Shown: positions 24,701 to 37,164, counted from the stretch's first letter. The stretch: 64,000 bases of DNA from Apodospora peruviana (GCA_033439685.1 JAUEDM010000003.1:2076001-2140000), one strand, 5' to 3'. Notes: generated from the letters alone by a model not told the origin. Numbers and translations are program-made.

Positions 24701-24764
24701 TGAAGCCGCCGAGAATGATGTAGACCAAGTGCGGCTTGGTGATGGACAGATGTTCCCAGGCCAT
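21714..24764 (-). CDS. nha1: Plasma-membrane Na+/H+ antiporter (Nha1/Cnh1 family)
   Basis: Cation:proton antiporter of the CPA1 branch that exports Na+ (and K+) against H+ uptake. Two exons (24764-22659 and 22607-21714) give 999 aa. Residues about 12-440 form a dozen hydrophobic segments with the family motifs CVTATDPVLASS (near 140) and AESGCNDGMAFPF (near 172), whose acidic pair is the presumed ion site. HFGPIGVGAIF matches the conserved late segment. A long hydrophilic C-terminal tail follows, as in yeast Nha1, with a Lys/Arg-rich stretch, Ser-rich linkers and a duplicated VENxDG motif (see findings). The start MAWEHLSITKPHLVYI agrees with the family N-terminus. The intron sits just before the second VENxDG copy. 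Confidence 0.95.
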
Positions 24765-27700
24765 GGTGTCTGGTCTGGCGGCAACTGCCGGGACGAGCGC
24801 GGAGCGCGAGTAAGTGAGCTCTCTCGGCTACCGGTAGATCAGACAGTGCGTGATATCGCCTATCACCCGTCCTGGTGGGGTTGAAGTAGCGACGTCACGA
24901 TCTGGGTGAAGTGATGGAAGATCACGGGGCAGACACAGCCTTGGCGGACTTGGCGCAGTGTGCCCAGGTTTGGTGGCTTTTGCTTTCCCGGAGCAATTGA
25001 TTTTGGCCCAGGTAGCGGATGAGAGATGGATGCATTCAGATAACACCGCGACACGCGGGACGAAAGGAACCTAAGGTGTTGAAGGAGGCCCAGCAAGGTT
25101 CGACACAACAAGGACGCCAATGACGCGACGTAAGACGAGAGGGTTGTTGCGCTCACTGGAGGTCCCGTTCCGAGAAAGCTTCTTCCGAGGCGGTTGCGAG
25201 CTTGAACAGACAAGACTCGCCCGAGCAGCGGTGAGGAGTGAGGATGCAACGTGTGCGGTCAACCAGAAGAGAATGGCTGAGGTCGAGCAGCATGTACGGA
25301 GGAGTGTGTTGAGACGCGGGTGAAGAGTCAATGGTATCCATCCCGGGCTCCTAGGTATATGTAAGAACTTTCGAGTTGGCATGGAGAACTCTTGAGAGAA
25401 GCCAAGAAGACCGCTTTCCAGGATCTTTTCGGTGGATGAGTTTTAGCGTCCAATTCGTCTGGAGTGGCTTTGTCCGTGGGTCCGCCAATGGGGCCAACCA
25501 TCCGGAAAGCACTGCGTCAGGCCCCCACCATTATCTTTTAGGTGCCTTGGCTCCTGTTTGTGAGTGTAAGCCAAGACTGCTGCCATTGCGTCCACCCCAA
25601 ATCCTGACGTACCGCGCAAGTACCTGCGCACCGCTCGCTGTCGAAAGCGATGCACCCATCCCCGCCCACAACTCGTCTGATACCCCAGAAAATGCAAGTT
25701 TAGAATTTGTCCAAATGCAGCGGTGGTAGGGCAGCTTGCGGAGTCGGGATAAAATAATAAAAGAGAATTCCGGTGAAGCTGAGCACAAAGCTTCTGCATC
25801 ATCCATTGACCCGGAGCAATGTGCATCGTCTAGTGTATATCATGTCCTCCCGGTGCACGCGACAATGGGTGCTTAAGATGGTGCAACGATACACTGCATC
25901 GGAACGCAGACCCCGGACCCGGGTTGCGGGCTGCGGACACGGGAGCATATAACAGGGCGTTGGGTGAACTTCTGGTGCCACCACCTCTTGAGTTCAATAT
26001 TGGAGGCTGGAGGCTGAAACACCTGCAATGGGCGAAGCTCTCGCCGCCGACGGTTTTGGTACCTGGACGGTACCTGATGTGCGCTTGTCAGCAGAGGAAG
26101 GGGCGAAGGCAGCGAGAAAATTAGGCAGGGAAGCCACTGTAATCGCGTTGGCGGTTCTTGCTAATAAAGCTACCTTACCTTAAGGTCAAGGAACCTTACG
26201 AATACTGCCAAGTGGTGCCCAGCGTTGCCGAGCAATCCTATCCCATACGGATCCATAAAACAACATGTAAGCTTTTCATGTGTTTTGCTTGTCATGTCTT
26301 GTCTTTCAACAAGCTCTTTTGCCATGGAAAATCTCTCTTGGAGCTTTTGGAAGTCTGGCGGAACCGGGAGTCTAGACCATGCGGTGCTAGAATACTTCAC
26401 AAGGATGATGTTTCTAAAACATATTTTCCCCAACAAACGTCAGGTGAAACAAAAAACGTTCGTCTTCCTCTGCGGCGTTGTTCAGGCTTGGCAACCACCT
26501 GATGGACCACCAATAACCCGTAATCCGTAATTCAATAACCAATCTCCTACCCAATTCCTCCAATGTGCGGCTGGACAAAACTCGCTCTGAAGGGACCGGA
26601 AGCGATTGCACGGACCGTTTGCCTAGAATCACTGGTTTTAAAGTTTTATTAATCGAGATCAATCTTATCAGCACGAAGAGGCGCAGTGGACGGGAAGGGG
26701 TCCAAGGCGTGCACGGATACCGCGACGTCGATCTCCGGGACCCGACAGCACGTCAAGATTGTCGCCAATTGCCCTGTTTCGTTTTGCACTTCACATTTGC
26801 TGGTATCTGTTGCCCGGTTATTATTCTCAGGGTTTTATCTCAAGGAAATTCATGACATGACATTACATTACATTACTGTATCACTCCCTACCTTACCTAC
26901 TAGTACCACACATGGTTGATTTACGTTTCTCAATGCCCCCATAAAAGGCACGTGGACATTGTGTTGAAGTCTGGCAAAATTCAACCACAGTGTTAAGCTG
27001 GACGGTGGCGGTGGCGTCCAATGAATCTCATTCTCTTTTACGGGTTACTCCTTACGCCTTTGCGAAGGGCTTCCCGACACCGGCCCATTGTAAAATGAGA
27101 TGCACCTCCACAACCCGACGGCCGGTCATGGGACCACGTGCGTCCCGATTCAGCCATTCAGGGCGTCAAGGTTCTAACAACCACCGGTGAGGTTTATAGA
27201 CTACTGGTCAAATGCCTAAGCAGCTACTAAGGTACCTGTCTACATTGTTTTGCAGTCGGGTTGTCGCCATCAAACGCCAACGATAGCATAGATTTTCTGT
27301 ATTTGCTCAAGGTGCCGATAACTGATAGGGCTTCCAGGTTACTGCTCACCTACGGATTACCTACGCCGGCAGTAGGATTGCGAGAAAGTTAAAAGACGTC
27401 TAATAGTTTAAATCGGCAATCCTTGGACTGACAGTTTACGACAAGGAACTCCATGCATCCATCTAGACGTGATGTGCACACTGGAGTCATCATTCTGACT
27501 GCATGCACTCAGCCATGTACAGTACGATATGCAGTAGAACCTGAAATACGAATTACATATATTCCAATCAAGCTTCATGCAGAAGGAACCCCCAACAAGA
27601 GTCTCATGATTGATCAGTGACCGCATCTGCGCTGCTCCTACATAACGCCAGAACTTGTGATCATGGGATAGGTGGGGGTAGTAGAGTCTGGTTATGCTCC

Positions 27701-28144
27701 CGCGCTGTCCGCAAAATAATTGCCAAAGAATCCGAAGAAATAGGTAGCGGGATGTTTGTTTATTCGGGTAAGGTAGTTTATGTCTTCTCCGGCGTGCCAC
27801 GATCCGGGGACGGCCCCGCAATGGCCCTTCCGTGGTGCGGCCTACTGCAGTGGCCAGTGGCACCTCGGCCCTATACAGGGTTAGGGTTTCTTATTCAGAC
27901 CTGCACCGCAGTGGCCCCACTGTCAGCAACAATCCTGATTGACCAATGGCGTGCACGGGCTTACGTTTTCGATATCCCCTAACGCGAAATTTGGTCGGGG
28001 ACGCGACGAGACAGCCCAGGGAGGTGCGTGCATGCATTTCGACAATTCACTCCGAGCAATCAACAAACGGTCATTCCTGCCAGTTGCACCACCACGACAA
28101 CCGACGATTCCGCCGCCAGCCATCAACATCCACATTGATGCTGC
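24765..28144. other. 3.4 kb intergenic region, largest gap in the window
   Basis: It contains the promoters of nha1 (left) and pif1 (right). I found two ACCTTACCT motifs (26172-26180 and 26890-26898), a short ACATT repeat near 26860-26877 and a double telobox at 27877-27888. Open frames are short, in all frames, and none shows domains or splice continuity. I see no transposon remnant or tRNA. Confidence 0.5.
27877..27888 (+). promoter_or_regulatory. Double telobox AGGGTTAGGGTT upstream of pif1
   Basis: Exact copy of the 12-base motif seen upstream of tom22 and lig4. It lies 256 bp before the first pif1 ATG, in the same orientation as the gene. Confidence 0.6.
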
Positions 28145-30888
28145 ATGAAGACTGGCATCTCCGGTCTCCTCCTTCGGCGGACAGTTTTCCCCCGCGGCCG
28201 GAAAATTGGACTCGAAGCGTCGGCAAGCCGCGTGCACGGCATCGGATTCCGTCCCGCCGCGTTCGCTGCTGCTCTTCCAGTTGCCGTTGAAGCTGTTGAC
28301 GTTGCCCCAATGTTCAACCGAGCAGTTAAGGCCGCCGAGGCCAACCAGCCGCCGAGGCCATCTGCGACAGTCTCGGCGTCGGCCTCCAGTTCCGCCCTCA
28401 AGAAGCAACTCTTCCCTTCGAGCAGCCCCAGCGGCACCATCCCCGACATGTTCAAGAAGCCATTCCCCCATCCCGGCACAGCCAGCATGGCGAGACATTC
28501 GGCACCACCAGACCCTCTGCAGAACCGATCTCACAATATGACAAAGAAACCTACACATGGAAACAGTGGCAAGGCGTTCGCGTCGCTCTACAACCGATCC
28601 GACTCCTTCAAGGAATCTCTCGAAGTCATTGACTTGGTCGAGGACAGTCTTTCGTCTCAGTCGGCGCGCTCCCGGCCAAGCGCAGCAGCGTCGTCGGTGT
28701 ATATTGCCGATGACGATTTCAGTGACGACGAGAATCTTGACTTGGACTTTCAGGCCCCCTCCGTACTTCCATCTTTACCTTTACCCTCTCCTAAGCTCTC
28801 CGAGCCCTTCCTGCAGGTCGAAGCCCAGAGTCAGGCACGCGACGATCCTGCTCCTAGCCAGACAAGCGTTCTATCATGGTCCCAATCATCTCCCTCACAT
28901 TTCCGCCAGCCAAATCCGCGCCCTGATCTTTCTGCACAGCGAACAGGGAAACGAGAGTCTCCGACAGATAATGAGCCCGCCCCTACGGCATCCAAGAAGC
29001 CAAAGCGTCAGTTGCCGGCGAGCTGGGCAAAGCCGAAACCAGAAGAGCAAGACGTTGAGGAGCTCTATGAAGCTGCGGCTACTCCGGCGCCGAAGACGAA
29101 GGCCCCATCCTTATGGAATACTACTGCCAGCGCTGTGAAGGCTCAGAAAAAGCAGTTGAAGAACCAGCAGAAAGGGTCGGGTCAGGCGCCGCCTGATAGC
29201 AAAGATGCAGCCAAGTCGACAAAGAACGCGGCCATCACCCTCAGTAGTGAGCAAACTCAGGTCAAAAACTTGGTGGTTGAGAAGGGGCAAAGTGTCTTCT
29301 TCACGGGTCCTGCGGGTACAGGTAAATCCGTGTTGATGCGCGCCATCATTGCAGAGCTCAAGAAAAAGTATGCAAGAGACCCTGAGAGGATTGCTGTCAC
29401 CGCTTCGACAGGCCTTGCCGCCTGCAACATTGGCGGCATGACTCTTCACAGTTTTGCAGGCATTGGTCTCGGGAAAGAGGATGCCCAGACTCTGGTCAAG
29501 AAGGTGCGGCGCAATCCGAAGGCAAAGAATCGCTGGCTGAAGACGAAAATCCTCGTCGTTGATGAGATATCCATGGTAGATGGCGAGCTATTCGACAAGC
29601 TGTCTCAGATTGGCAGGATAATTCGAAATAACGGCCGACCATGGGGTGGCATCCAGCTGGTCATCACCGGTGACTTTTTCCAGCTACCGCCCGTACCAGA
29701 TGGCAGTAAACAAAGGGACTCCAAATTTGCTTTCGATGCTGCGACGTGGAATATGTCCATCGATCACACTATCGGTTTGACCGAGGTCTTCCGCCAGCGG
29801 GATTCCGGTAAGCAGGCACATCAACCAGTACTAGGAGATTCTGAGCATCGTACTAACAGTTGCTACAGAATTCGCCGACATGCTCAATGAGATGCGCCTC
29901 GGAAAGATTACTGAAAAGACCGTTCGGAATTTTCAAGCCCTGAGTCGGCCTCTCCAATTCAATGATGGACTGGAGGTTACAGAACTGTTAGTACTATATA
30001 ATTTTGCTGTGGCATGTGGCACTGATTTTCCTGTCTAGATTCCCAACAAGGAACGAGGTCGAGAACTCCAACTTGAGACGCCTGAAAGCTTTACCAGGAA
30101 AGCCGTACCGCTATGATGCGCTAGACACGGGCGCTGCCGACCCAACCACACGAGAAAAGCTACTCGCCAACATGATGGCGCCACAGACGATCGAGCTCAA
30201 GAAGAACGCCCAGGTCATGCTCATCAAGAACATGGACGAGAGCCTCGTGAACGGATCGCTGGGTACTGTCGTAGGATTCATGAGTCAGACAACATTCGAG
30301 CTAACGTACGGGAACGGAGAGGAGCCCGACCTTGACATGGATGTGAAGAAGAGAATGCGGGCCTTCACTAGTGCTCTCAGCGAGACCGCGAACAAGAACG
30401 ACAACAAAGAATACCCCATGGTGAGGTTTCATTTCCATGGCGGATCCAGGACTATCCTCTGTGTTCCCGAAGATTGGAAGGTGGAACTTCCAACCGGTGA
30501 AGTCCAGGCATCACGCAAGCAGCTGCCCCTGATCCTGGCCTGGGCATTGTCAATTCACAAGGCCCAGGGGCAAACACTTGAGCGCGTGAAAGTTGATCTC
30601 GGTAAGGTCTTTGAAAAGGGACAGGCGTATGTGGCTCTCAGTCGTGCTACCACGCAGGAAGGGCTTCAAGTGTTACGCTTCCAGAAGGATAAGGTCATGG
30701 CGCATCCCCGCGTTGTGGACTTTTACAACAAGCTATACAGTGCAGACTCGGCAGTGAAGAAGAAGGCGACAGTTTCCGTTACCAGCTTCGCGTCGTATAA
30801 ACAATCAGCTGTAGAGGAACCGTCTGCACGACGGGAGAGGGAGATTATCGATCTGGAAGAGGAAGAGGCGCTCGCAGTGTATGCTTGA
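28145..30888 (+). CDS. pif1: PIF1-family 5'-3' DNA helicase
   Basis: Superfamily 1B helicase that unwinds G-quadruplexes and R-loops, restrains telomerase and maintains mtDNA in yeast. Three exons (28145-29807, 29869-29986, 30039-30888) give 876 aa. After a disordered N-terminal third, the helicase core begins near residue 360 (LSSEQTQVKNLVVEKGQSVF), with Walker A GPAGTGKS near 388, ASTGLAACNIGG, Walker B VVDEISMVDGELFD near 470, GGIQLVITGDFFQLPPV (motif III), and the late motifs LPLILAWALSIHKAQGQTL and AYVALSRATTQEGL. The C-terminus is acidic. A second in-frame ATG at 28311 (MFNRAVKAAE) follows an Arg-rich, acid-poor leader, so two start sites are plausible (see findings). Confidence 0.95.
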
Positions 30889-31789
30889 TGGTAAGGATCG
30901 GTGGCTGGGTATTGTCTAAATAGATGAGCGCGCATGGGACGGAGTTTTGTCGAATTGTTTATTCCTATTGAGGACGAGCTCCAGAAGAAGAGCACGGTGT
31001 CTTTCCTTGGAATTTAGGTACTGGGCCACGTATGAGAGCTCCTCAGGCACAGGGATGATGCCGGTAGCCTCGGGCAGTGGAACGCGGGCGATCAGATAGG
31101 CTCCGTTCATATTTCCAATATATCGAAGATCAAACCTGACTCGAGCTTCGTAGTGAATCGAGCAGAACGGAGACGCTTGTTTGGAGGAAGTGAATAAATT
31201 GATAGTCGGCCGAGTACGTGCAATACAGTTGGGAGTGAATCAGGCGCAAATTATAAGCATATTGCCAGATGTTGTGAGACACAATCGAGGCTCTCAGAGT
31301 GCATTCCACTGACGTGGGTGGTGGAATGTCCATGCAGCAAATCTGTGCAGCAAATCTGCAATCTGCGATCTGCACAGGCGTTCAAGACGACTCGCCGCCT
31401 AAAAAAAAGTTCATGGTCCCCGCAACTAACAAACCACGGATATCGATAAGCAAAAAAGCTGCCGACGAGCAGCCACGACTGACCCGACATCCTACTTCGA
31501 GAAGAAGCCACTTTCTGGAGCAGAACCACCTGGGACTTGGCGTGCCTTCACCGTATACTGTACAAACCTCCCCAGAAGAACTTTGTCTCCGCCTTGATCG
31601 AAACGAAAAACGAAACTTAACGACGAGTTCTTTGCGAACACGCCAATTCATCTTCAACTCAAAGCCGAACCGCAATTATACATTACAGTGGCTCTCCACA
31701 ATCCGGAGTGAACTATCAAGGACGGCGCGCATCCGGCCGGTCAGTCCCTCGTGAAGCTTCCACTCCCGCGTTCTGTCGTATCGACAACC
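30889..31789. other. Intergenic region between pif1 and edc3
   Basis: About 900 bp with the pif1 3' end and the edc3 promoter/leader. Both genes point right. Open frames here are short and unconserved in appearance; nothing else recognised. Confidence 0.5.
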
Positions 31790-34234
31790 ATGGCGGCCGA
31801 ATTCATCGGAATGCAGATGCTGGTCACGCTGCGTGACCCGCCGGCAACACTCAAGGGTACTGTGAGCGCCGTTGAGGCTGGCGCCGGATTGACTCTCAGC
31901 AACGGTTCGTGGCCTTCTTTCCATCCTATCGCCAGTCCAGAAAAAGGTTGCTAACATGGATGCGCATGCACAGTCTGGTGGCTCGAATCACGCAAATGGG
32001 AGCCTCGGCTTTCCATCGACTCGTCAAATATTGCCGATGTCAAAATGCCCAACGTCGCTCCTTACCCGCCTCATCCCACCCAACAAGCCCCTCCTCATCC
32101 ACCAATCGCTGCACAAGAAACCCGTCCGCCCCCTAACCCGGCGTTCGTCGATCCTGCCATTGTGGCCGTGGGAAAGCGTCCTGGTCCCGGGCCTACACGC
32201 ATACCAGACCCTCATCCGCAACCTAATACGAGCGAGAAACGAGATCCGGGCCCTGTTGTGATTCCCTCGGTTAGTCTTGAGAGTACGTCACAGAATGCCA
32301 CACCCACGGCCGCAACTCACGGCTCTCACAGAGGGCTGAGGATGGGGGAGCCGCCAGCAGGAACTCTCGAATCCGCAGACGAAGACCTCGCGCCGGATGC
32401 CGTCCCCGCAGCCATACAAGGCGCTGGTCAGAGGAAGAAGAATCGTAGGCAACGGAAGCCTGGAAGTGGCCGGGGTGGGACACAAGAAGAGGCAGAGGTA
32501 TCCCCGCAGGGTCCCAAGGGAACGAGTAGAGGGCCGGGCTGGAGACAGACGCCCATGTTGCAGAGTAACTCGTCTTTCCAACCGTTCAACTCGTTGAGGG
32601 GTGCCAAAGGCCGGCAAGCAAATGACAATGGATGGGCGTCCGAAGATGTCACCGATGTACAAGAGGCGGGTGATTTCGACTTCGAGGGTGGTCTGGCCAA
32701 ATTTGACAAGTATAACTTATTTGAGCAAATGAGGAAAGACGACCAGATAGACGACGCTGATCGCCTAGTTTCACACAATCGGCAGCCGAAGCCAAAGCCG
32801 GGTACTGCGGGGGGCAAGAACCTCCACCACTCGGAGAACGTTTTGGATATGCCCTCGGCGGCAACGCTAAAACCGGCAAAAGACAGGCCAACGAAGGAAC
32901 CTGCCAATGATTTCTGGAATAGTGAGGCGGACGATGGAGCGCTGAACGGTGGAGAGCGGTTGAGCGGTCGAGAATTAGGGAGCAGCAGGCAAGGCTCGCG
33001 GCGCGGCGAAAGCAAGGTCTCGGCGACGCGGAGATCACAGTCCCGCAAAGCCAGTGGGGCCGTCCCGGGACAGGCCCCTAGCAGGGTCAACTCTGGTGTA
33101 AGCCATTTCCGAACCCAATCAGCCAGGGGAAGTCGGCCGAGCAGTCGGCTCTCTGCGAACGCTGTCATGGTTGACAAAAAGAAGCAGCTCACAACGTCGG
33201 CGAATATCGCCGCGAATCCTCAGCAGGGTCTCTATCTGCTCCCCTCCAGCCGCCGGATTGAGCCCGTTTCGGCGCTACAGATGCTGAACTTGGAGAACAT
33301 AGCGCACAACGAGATCGGCCTAACTGAAGATATGATGACGGAAAATGCCGGCCGAGGCATTGCGCAGGTCACACTAACAGCACTGTCCGATCCAGCAATC
33401 AAGGTGCGACAAGCTGGCATGGTTGATGCGTCCTCGGGCGGTCCACCGCCGCAGACCGTCGTCGTGTTGGCCGGGAACAACAAGTCCGGCATTCGCGCTG
33501 TTGCAGCTGCACGACACCTCCGGAACAAGGGCATCAATGTGCTCGTCTGCGTCGTCGGCTTCGAGCGTGGCGAGCGCGACCTGCTCGAGGACATGCGCCA
33601 GCAGGTTCGCCTGTACAAGAACCTCGGCGGCCGTGTCTTCTCCAAGGCCGACTTCTTTGAGCACATCCGCAAGATCAGCATCCCGATGCTGACCATCGAC
33701 ACGCCCAGGACGTCGTTGAGCAGCCTCGCCAACCCGGCGCCGGTCATGCTCATCATCGACGCGCTTCTGGGGTTGGCCATCTCATTCGAGGAGCTGCGGA
33801 ACGGTGACCAGGCGACGGTGTACGAGCTGATTGAGTGGGCGAACCGCAACGAGGCGTTTGTGTTGGGGGTCGATATCCCGACGGGGATCGATCCTTCTAC
33901 CGGGAAGGTGAGTGTGATTGATGGGAATCGGTTGTATGTAAAGCCGCGGTACGTGGTTGCGATTGGCGCGCCGAAGCGTGGCTTGCTGGAGGCGATGATA
34001 GCGGCGGAGGATGATGATGGGGAGACGGTGCTGCCGCCGGCTGCCGCCGAGGCGGCGCTCCCCACGGATGATGCGGTGCTGGAGTGGAGGCTATACCTCG
34101 TGGACATGGGGCTCGGCCCGGCGGTCTGGAAGAAGGCTGGGACGAGAATGCGGAGAGGGGTTGATTTTGATGATAGGTGGGTTGTGGAGATGAGGTATCA
34201 GGGGTTGACTGTTGATGCGGAGGACTTGGCTTGA
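31790..34234 (+). CDS. edc3: Enhancer of mRNA decapping Edc3
   Basis: Scaffold of processing bodies that stimulates Dcp1-Dcp2 decapping and binds RNA helicase Dhh1. Two exons (31790-31904 and 31974-34234) give 791 aa. Domains in order: an N-terminal LSm domain (about 1-65, FIGMQMLVTLRDPPATLKGT); a long disordered linker; an FDF motif region near 270 (FDFEGGLAKFDKYNLFEQMR) that should bind the Dhh1 helicase; and a C-terminal YjeF_N Rossmann dimerisation domain (about 480-755, with VVVLAGNNKSGIRAVAAARHL and DIPTGIDPSTG). The intron splits the LSm domain near its end. Length and order match filamentous-fungal Edc3. Confidence 0.93.
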
Positions 34235-35004
34235 TTTTCTGTTTTCTTTTGCCTTACTACGACATATGAGCGAACAGCGGAGCGGTAAGAAGTCACCCGA
34301 GGGAGTGGTGGCTGAGGCTCTGAGAGCGGTTGGAACAGACACCTGAGGGTCTTCCTTTGATTTAGGTTTGGTTTTCAAAGACACATGTGGGTGGGACGGG
34401 CGTAATCGGTCATTATGGGCATTATTTGTGTAATTCATTTCCCGGCACTGGGCTACACATAGCACGGAGTTGAGGCTCGCTGGCCTTCTGTAATTTGTCG
34501 CTTCTTCATTCTGATTGAAACCTAACCTTAAGCTTCTATCGCATCGCGATGATTGATTTGTCCCAGTATTCCAAGGTCAAAACTAGATGGGGTGTTTAGT
34601 GGTCTAATAGTTAGTTGAGCTCGCGTTGAATCAGGTTTATCATTACATCTTATGCTCAGATATAGAATTGAAGGAAACTATCCAGATTCTGGTCTCTTTG
34701 TTCTTCGTGATAGACTAATAGTGCTACCGGCAACTATTCTGCACCGGCCGTGACCTCACTTTGGTAGGAGGTCAAATAAATGATTTATAGCTGGATTGGT
34801 GAGGCAGTGATAAATCAACCTCGCAGGGTGAGAGGGTTGAAAAAGTGATTTTTATTGTATTGCATACTCATTCAAAACTCTATCTCATGTAAAGCAGATG
34901 CTATTTGATTAGTCTAAAAGCCATGGCCTTGTATCAAGCGGTCCGTTGGCTAGATGTAAGATAATATCCCAAAATGGTATATCAGGAGAAACCCACAATC
35001 GCTC
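34235..35004. other. Intergenic region between convergent edc3 and tRNase Z-like gene
   Basis: This 770 bp A/T-rich stretch holds the two 3' ends. I see no gene or repeat. Confidence 0.6.
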
Positions 35005-36165
35005 TCATTTCTTTCCACCCTCTACCACAGCCTCCCCATCAACCCAGACGACAATATTTCCAGGTGGATCCTCCATCTCGGCGAAGAAGGCACGTATTTC
35101 CTCGTCCGAGTAGCGCAGGCTGAAATGTGTCAGCACAAACGTGGTACGCGGCCAGCGGCGGACGACGGGTTCCAGGTCGGCCCAGAGCGTGTGCTTCGTC
35201 TTCTCAGCCTGGGCTCTGTGCTTCTCTAGAAGAAAGCTGCACTCGGTGATGACCACTGGTATGCCCTGGCGCAACCACTCGGGCGCGGCGGCCAGCACGG
35301 CGGCCGTCGTGTCCCCGAGGAAAGCAAATATGGGCGACGTGACGGGCGCGGTGATCTCCACGCCGGCCTCGCGCACGGCCTTAATTTCCGGACCCTTGAG
35401 GGCGGTGTATTCCGGTTTTAGGCGCTGGGTTGTGGTGCTGAAGACGTAGCCTAGACAAGGAACTTGGTGGTCGCACTTGAAGGCCATGGCGGTGATGTTG
35501 GTTGTTCGTCTGAGGGGGACGACGTCGCCGTGGCAAAGGCCGTGGGTTAGATGGGTGCGAAATTTGCCCGTCTGTCTTGAGCCTGTGGGAGTATCCAATT
35601 TGGCATACTCGGCTGGATCTTCTTTGTAAGCATCCGCTTGCTCGGCCGTCCAGAGGCCGCCGAGGTCGAGCATCACCTCGGCGCGAATAAAGTTGTCGAG
35701 GACGCCCTTCATCTCGGCAGGACAGAAAATGTCGGGCGGGTCACCGCGCTTGACAAAGGCGGGTGTGAGCAGGGTGTGGTCATTGTGGCCGTGGGTGAGG
35801 AAGATGTGTTTTGGTCGGAGGTGGTTGACGCAAAGGCCGGCGTCGAGGAGGATATTGAGCTGGGGAATGACGAAGGAGGTGTGCCATGCCGCGCGTGAGC
35901 GTCCGGTGAGGACGTAGCCGTGGAACGGCTTGGGAAAATGCCATTCTAAGATGTCAGACCGGCTGGATTGGGGCAGTGGTGTCGCGAATCTCATTGTTGG
36001 TGTCGGCATGGTGGGTTTGGCTGGTGCGAGGTCGGAGGCGGATGGGAATTGGAGAAGCTCAGTCGGACTCGGACTATCCCGAACAAAAGGGCTGAAGCTA
36101 CCTGGTAAGTACGTACCTTGTGTATAGTCGGTGTAACGTGGAGAATGACACCGCTCCAGGACCAA
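35005..36165 (-). CDS. Short tRNase Z-type metallo-beta-lactamase hydrolase
   Basis: Predicted zinc hydrolase of the ELAC1/plant TRZ1 branch of ribonuclease Z, which cleaves the 3' trailer of pre-tRNA. One exon of 386 aa. The zinc motif THGHNDHT, then KCDHQVPCLGYVFST, FLGDTTAAV, ITECSFL and LTHFSLRYSDEEI line up in the order of the short tRNase Z fold, so all metal ligands appear present. The first ~50 residues are not conserved in type; internal ATGs at 36009 (MPTPTMRF) or 35994 (MRFATPLP) may be the true start. Fungi usually also have a long tRNase Z; whether this one processes tRNA is inferred. It converges on edc3. Confidence 0.85.
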   Translation of the reverse strand: MVLERCHSPRYTDYTQGTYLPGSFSPFVRDSPSPTELLQFPSASDLAPAKPTMPTPTMRFATPLPQSSRSDILEWHFPKPFHGYVLTGRSRAAWHTSFVIPQLNILLDAGLCVNHLRPKHIFLTHGHNDHTLLTPAFVKRGDPPDIFCPAEMKGVLDNFIRAEVMLDLGGLWTAEQADAYKEDPAEYAKLDTPTGSRQTGKFRTHLTHGLCHGDVVPLRRTTNITAMAFKCDHQVPCLGYVFSTTTQRLKPEYTALKGPEIKAVREAGVEITAPVTSPIFAFLGDTTAAVLAAAPEWLRQGIPVVITECSFLLEKHRAQAEKTKHTLWADLEPVVRRWPRTTFVLTHFSLRYSDEEIRAFFAEMEDPPGNIVVWVDGEAVVEGGKK

Positions 36166-37164
36166 GTCCGAATGGGTCTCTAGGGCATATCCAAATCCCG
36201 ACAGAAGAGTACCTATAAGGTAGGTATAGATAAATAAACAAGAAAGCGATTCATGTGTGGTCTGTTGGGATTTATTCCTCTTGTACTTGGGAATGACTCA
36301 TACTAAGCGGGCAAATCGTTTGATTTTTCTCTCACGACGCCTTACAACAGCAGCACGAACTGTTGACCAGCAAGTATGTTTATTCAAGCCATTGTTTGAC
36401 ACATAATAATCAAATCATCCCTGTACTCGTGTGTAGACACAGTGCCGAGAATAACGGGTTGTTTAAGTACTACCTGAGTATAGTAACGACTATATCACTT
36501 GCCCAAACATCCCTACAGCCGTCCAGTCTCCATACGTTATCCTAGTCAACCATGTTAGGTATTTACTGTCCCGAGGCTGCCTAGGTGGCGTGGGTTTCCG
36601 GCCATGGCCTTATTACTATGGCATATTTCATCCCGACTCCAATGCACCTGCCAGACTTGTTCATTTCCTTCCGTCCCTCCCCAAGCCCCAAGGCCCTTCG
36701 GTAAAACCCCGCCGATAATAAGAAAAGAAGTTGAGGTGCGGTCGGCCCACATTCACTCCAGTCTCTACCTACTTCGGACAATCTCATTACCATTCAACGC
36801 GCAATCCCCACAATCTCTTTCGGTACTTTATTTGTAGCGCCTGGGTAATCGTTGAATCTACCAGCAACCACCCAGTCGGTACCTCGCATATTGCAACCAA
36901 AGACCTTCTTTTCATCATTCCGACATCAAGGGCACCGAGCGCACCGTCGGCCACTATCAGCTAGCTACCTTACCTTCCAATAAAGGTATATACACTGCAG
37001 CAAGTGTTGCTGCTGTCTTGGAGCGTCACTGAGGAGCATCTCAAGCGATATACTTGCCTATTTGCACGCAACCAGGAGATATCTCCAGCGAGATAATATT
37101 TGGCAGTGGTGCTTTGGGCCTGTCTACCTTGCCAATTGCCAACCCCTCCAAGTTCACTCCCCAG
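36166..37164. other. Upstream region between divergent genes
   Basis: About 1 kb with the promoters of the tRNase Z-like gene (left) and the Hsp70-like gene (right). It contains an ACCTTACCT motif at 36967-36975. No coding sequence was recognised. Confidence 0.5.

Noticed and set aside
24863..25382. Overlapping minus-strand frames upstream of nha1
   Set aside because: They fall in the nha1 promoter/leader, overlap each other and lack any family features.
27408..27982. Frames on both strands upstream of pif1
   Set aside because: Short, mutually overlapping and without domains; the region is better read as pif1 promoter with a telobox.
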